A stretch of 64,000 bases of DNA, from NCBI GenBank assembly GCA_946811185.2, contig OX328101.1, positions 32,038,122-32,102,121 of the forward strand, written 5' to 3'. Made by a program: the position numbers and the translations under genes. Every line of letters begins with the position of its first letter. The first letter of the stretch is position 1. This DNA is from Hippopus hippopus. Its lineage: Eukaryota; Mollusca; Bivalvia; Cardiida; Cardiidae. The notes under the pieces are model-generated. The model searched no databases. It was not told the origin of the DNA and saw only the letters and a program-made list of their open reading frames with translations. Below are positions 61,461 through 64,000 of the stretch, piece after piece.

Positions 61461-61667
61461 AATTATTGTGAAGATGACAATCTGTTATTGTACGTTCAGT
61501 CCAAATGTTAGTTGCTGGCAGAAAAATGAATTTTAAAACAAGGTCAAAGGTTGCCAGGTTGCCCTGTCTTTTAGTAACCTTTAACCTGATTTTAAAATTC
61601 ATTTTTCTGCAACTGCAGTTGACACATTGAAGACCTACAATAACAGATTGTCCTCTTCACAATAATT
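61461..61667. mobile_element. MITE with AATTATTGTGAAGA-type ends (copy 2)
   Basis: The left end aattattgtgaagatgacaa mirrors the right end (tcctcttcacaataatt, preceded by caataacagattg). A second internal inverted pair is 'ggcagaaaaatgaattttaa' / 'ttaaaattcatttttctgc'. Related to 14793-15028. Confidence 0.8.
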
Positions 61668-61998
61668 TCAATACTTTCCAATAATAAATCTTCAATGCAT
61701 TTTAACTCCCTGATTGTTTACTTTTGGTTGCTTTTGGGCCTTTAAAGTGTTAACCAAATTGTAACAAACATCCTGATCTGGAATCTACATTTAAAAATGT
61801 TCTTAAGGTATATAGATCTACTGTCATGGAATTGTTATATCTGGACACATCAATTCCATTTATGTGCAAGCTTGAGAGTCACTGTAAATTTAGTTTTTAA
61901 CAGAGAGAATGACAGACAGAGATATACAGATCTTTCAAGAAAAATACATGTAAATGGAAAATTTCCAAGAGTTTCAGCAACTGAAATGTTACAATTTC

Positions 61999-62131
61999 AG
62001 ATATCAAAATATTAACAGACGCAGAAAAATTGTTGGAATGCTTCCTGGGGACATGATAATAACATGCATCACAGAGAAATTGTTGCTGCTGAATTTTGTA
62101 AAGGAAGAGAACCAACACTAAATGGAATCAG
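61999..62131 (+). other. Exon-like segment downstream of the candidate gene
   Basis: 'gttacaatttCAG' acceptor and ATCAG|GTGAGG donor bound 133 bases. In the phase left by exon 3 it reads RYQNINRRRKIVGMLPGDM... for 40 codons to a TAA, so it is an alternative terminal exon rather than an internal one. Confidence 0.25.
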
Positions 62132-62216
62132 GTGAGGGACACACTTATAAAACCTTTTTCTTTTTTCGTTGAATTGTTTTTGTAATGTGAAAATACATTA
62201 TCTTTATTGATTTAAA

Positions 62217-62399
62217 TTAACCCCTAAAAGCACCTTTCATGGAGATCAGACTGCACAAAACATGCAGTCTGATCTTTGATTTAAACTGTCCACTCTGCTG
62301 AGATCTTCTGAAAAATAACAACTTTGGTATTGCTATTATAAGAGTCATATTTGGAGAAGGAAAGTTTTACTTGGGTTCATTTGGCACAATTAGGGTTAA
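62217..62399. mobile_element. Family-2 TTAA MITE
   Basis: TTAA CCCCTAAAAGCACC to 'cacaattagggTTAA'; core 'gatcagactgcacaaaacat' / 'gcagtctgatc'. Shares its right TTAA with the next element. Confidence 0.8.
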
Positions 62400-62600
62400 C
62401 TCTTTCACTACTGAATAAATAAATTACATTTTCTCAAAGGCTAAAAATACATTTCCTTCGCAAGATCAAGAAATGTCTGGTCATAATCTAGTCAGTGGAC
62501 AGTGTAGATCAGTGATCAGACTGCACATTCTGTGCAGTCTGATCTTGATCTACACTGTCCACAAAAGCTTCTGGTGGTGTCTATAGTATGGAAGAGTTAA
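62396..62600. mobile_element. Family-2-related TTAA MITE with long core palindrome
   Basis: TTAA CTCTTTCACTACTG to 'ctatagtatggaagagTTAA'. The core at 62498-62560 is nearly fully self-complementary: ggacagtgtagatca, gatcagactgcaca, loop ttc, tgtgcagtctgatc, tgatctacactgtcc. Adjoins the previous element at TTAA 62396-62399. Confidence 0.85.
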
Positions 62601-63060
62601 TAGTCAAAAACAAATCCCTGGATTACAAATTTTGCCGTTGCTCTGGAAATGAAATGTTGTTTGAATCAAGGTATGTAACTGTTCAATTAAGTTGAATTGT
62701 CACCACATAAGAAGTTGTTTCCCTTGAGTCATAAATTTATTTCTAGACCATGTTTTCAATTTGAACCATCCTCTTTGTTAACTCTCTCCACCATTTTCAG
62801 TTGTCAAAATTAAGACTATGATGAATGGACAAAATCATTAAAATAAACTTTTAAATCCTTTTTACCGGTATGTTTTTCTCTCTTGGTGTTGGTAATTCAA
62901 TCAGATGGATACAAAGAAATTTCCAAAAAGTTGTATCAATACCAACCAAATGCTCTGTTCTCTCATGTAAGTTACAGTTGCATAACTTTTCCAACAGCAC
63001 ATCAAGAAATAATATTTAACTTTTCACTGAAAAGTACATGATAAAACCCTTAATATTACG
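62601..63060. other. No recognisable feature
   Basis: AT-rich sequence without clear exon or repeat structure. Confidence 0.35.
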
Positions 63061-63074
63061 GTACTGAAGCTCAC

Positions 63075-63189
63075 AAAGTTTTCTACCCTTTTCAAACCGA
63101 ATTTTATCATTTGAACCACAGTGTGTTTATTGTTAGTAAAAGCTTTAAAAATGGACAAGCCTAAAACATGGCATCCAGTAAAGAGTTAA
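63075..63189 (-). mobile_element. Family-1 MITE, right half
   Basis: 'aaagttttctacccttttc', 'tatcatttgaaccaca', 'gacaagcctaaaac' and 'ccagtaaagagTTAA'. Shares the TTAA with the next copy. Confidence 0.7.
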
Positions 63190-63410
63190 CCCTTTCCCAC
63201 ACAAAAAGTTTCACACTGGTAAATTTTGAAAGTAATTGCAGATGGCAAATTAACTGTGGATTGAATTTTGGTTGTTCTTGAAAGGATAGAAAACTTTTTT
63301 GGAAGAGGAGAAAATGCTGGTTACCAGCATTTTCTCCTTTTCCAACAATGTTTTCTAAAGCCTTCTTCCTCAGGGTCGTTAAAACTCAGGATTGTATAAT
63401 GAAGGGTTAA
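63186..63410 (+). mobile_element. Family-1 TTAA MITE, complete
   Basis: TTAA CCCTTTCCCACACAAAAAG to gattgtataatgaagggTTAA; palindrome at about 63300-63345. Confidence 0.9.
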
Positions 63411-63897
63411 CTGTCCATATTTTACAATAAAATTTCCACAGTTGCAAGCAGCATTTTGTTTCAGGAAGAGAAAAAGTGACTCAACAGAAATCGGATGAAC
63501 AAGATGGGTTCATGAACAAACTCTGATGCTAGTGTTACGAAAGTTGGGCAATCTGTCAGCCTTACCTTGCCAGTGAACACTATGGAAAAAAGATTTTAAC
63601 CAGGACCATATTACCCTAGGCCAAGTGTCAGTACCAGGATGGAATGAAAGGTCAAGGTGAGCAATTTGTTACCATATCAGAATGATTTGAATGACATTTT
63701 ATACTGCTGTCAAGAGCATTTCAGTCATACAGCAACAGCTCAATTATTGATGTATTAACTTCAGTTTTACTAGATATAAGATCAGACTTGTCAAAGGACA
63801 ATTTATGGCACCTCAATTCTGCCAGGGGCTTTCAGAACCCAATGTCTAGGTTTCAAATCAAACACTTTAAAGAAACCTTATTGAAACTTTTCAGATG

Positions 63898-64000
63898 ATC
63901 CCATATTTTTACAAATCTGAAGAAGAATGCTTTTGAAAGCATGTAGGAAAAGGATAAAATGCCAAACATTGTGGTAACAGAAGAAAATGCTTGAACAGAA
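63898..64000 (-). mobile_element. Family-1 MITE, partial at the window edge
   Basis: 'acaaatctgaagaagaatgc' then 'ttttgaaagcatgtaggaaa' matches the inner arm up to the palindrome, which is rearranged; runs into the end of the window. Confidence 0.5.

Noticed and set aside
63465..63525. Exon-like segment after tttgtttCAG (frames KRKSDSTEIG or REKVTQQKSDEQDGFMNKL)
   Set aside because: Acceptor is good and phase fits, but three alternative acceptors compete and nothing decides among them; not listed as a feature.

Overview
This is eukaryotic (animal) genomic DNA: AT-rich, intron-dense and loaded with short non-autonomous transposons, tRNA-derived SINEs and degenerate tandem repeats. It has no bacterial gene organisation. 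Several repeat types resemble ones I recall from heterodont bivalves, notably the ~145-bp arrays with a 'gacctagtgacctag' theme and the 'aggtcagcctgcgca' hairpins. A clam-like bivalve mollusc is therefore my best inference, not something proven here.

The only gene I can name is CTP synthase, on the minus strand at 1-7443. Five coding exons with canonical GT/AG junctions encode about the first 202 residues of the synthetase domain, and the rest lies beyond the left edge. A possible second gene runs on the plus strand. It starts with an ATG exon at 16982-17026 behind a short promoter-like stretch with two TCACGTGA boxes. Three small phase-compatible exons (24214-24246, 43494-43543, 59189-59225) would give a ~54-residue protein that I do not recognise. 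This model rests on splice signals and phase alone.

The rest is repeats. The dominant feature is a ~228-bp TTAA-flanked MITE family with ends (TTAA)CYCTTTACC and a ~48-bp central palindrome. Roughly 30 copies have both ends recognisable and about 20 are partial, an estimated 15% of the window. TTAA duplication and CCCT-type ends point to piggyBac-type mobilisation. Copies lie back to back sharing one TTAA at six junctions. At 60213-60644 one copy sits exactly inside the internal TTAA of another, and at 60664-61300 a pair splits an older copy. A second TTAA family carries a GATCAGACTGCACA palindrome.

Region by region: 1-7.5 kb holds CTP synthase with repeat-filled introns, including ~145-bp arrays. 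At 7.5-17 kb there are MITEs, a long inverted-end element at 10.4-12.0 kb, and a repeat with a (TG)n tract. From 17-31 kb lie the first two introns of the candidate gene, with a 99.7%-identical 612-bp tandem duplication (20.6-21.8 kb), an open non-ATG frame at 23.4 kb and a purine tract at 27.9 kb. At 31.4-37.7 kb there are three ~2.1-kb tandem units. At 38.1-39.5 kb sits a PIF/Harbinger-like non-autonomous element. At 39.8-41.8 kb one MITE is broken by two other elements with clean target duplications. From 42-50 kb there are degenerate repeats. At 50-54 kb there are SINEs and a double-hairpin foldback element. At 57.1 kb there is a 123-bp x3 repeat in one open frame. From 58-63.4 kb lies the densest MITE nest. 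I found no reverse transcriptase, transposase, rRNA, genuine tRNA or CRISPR locus.
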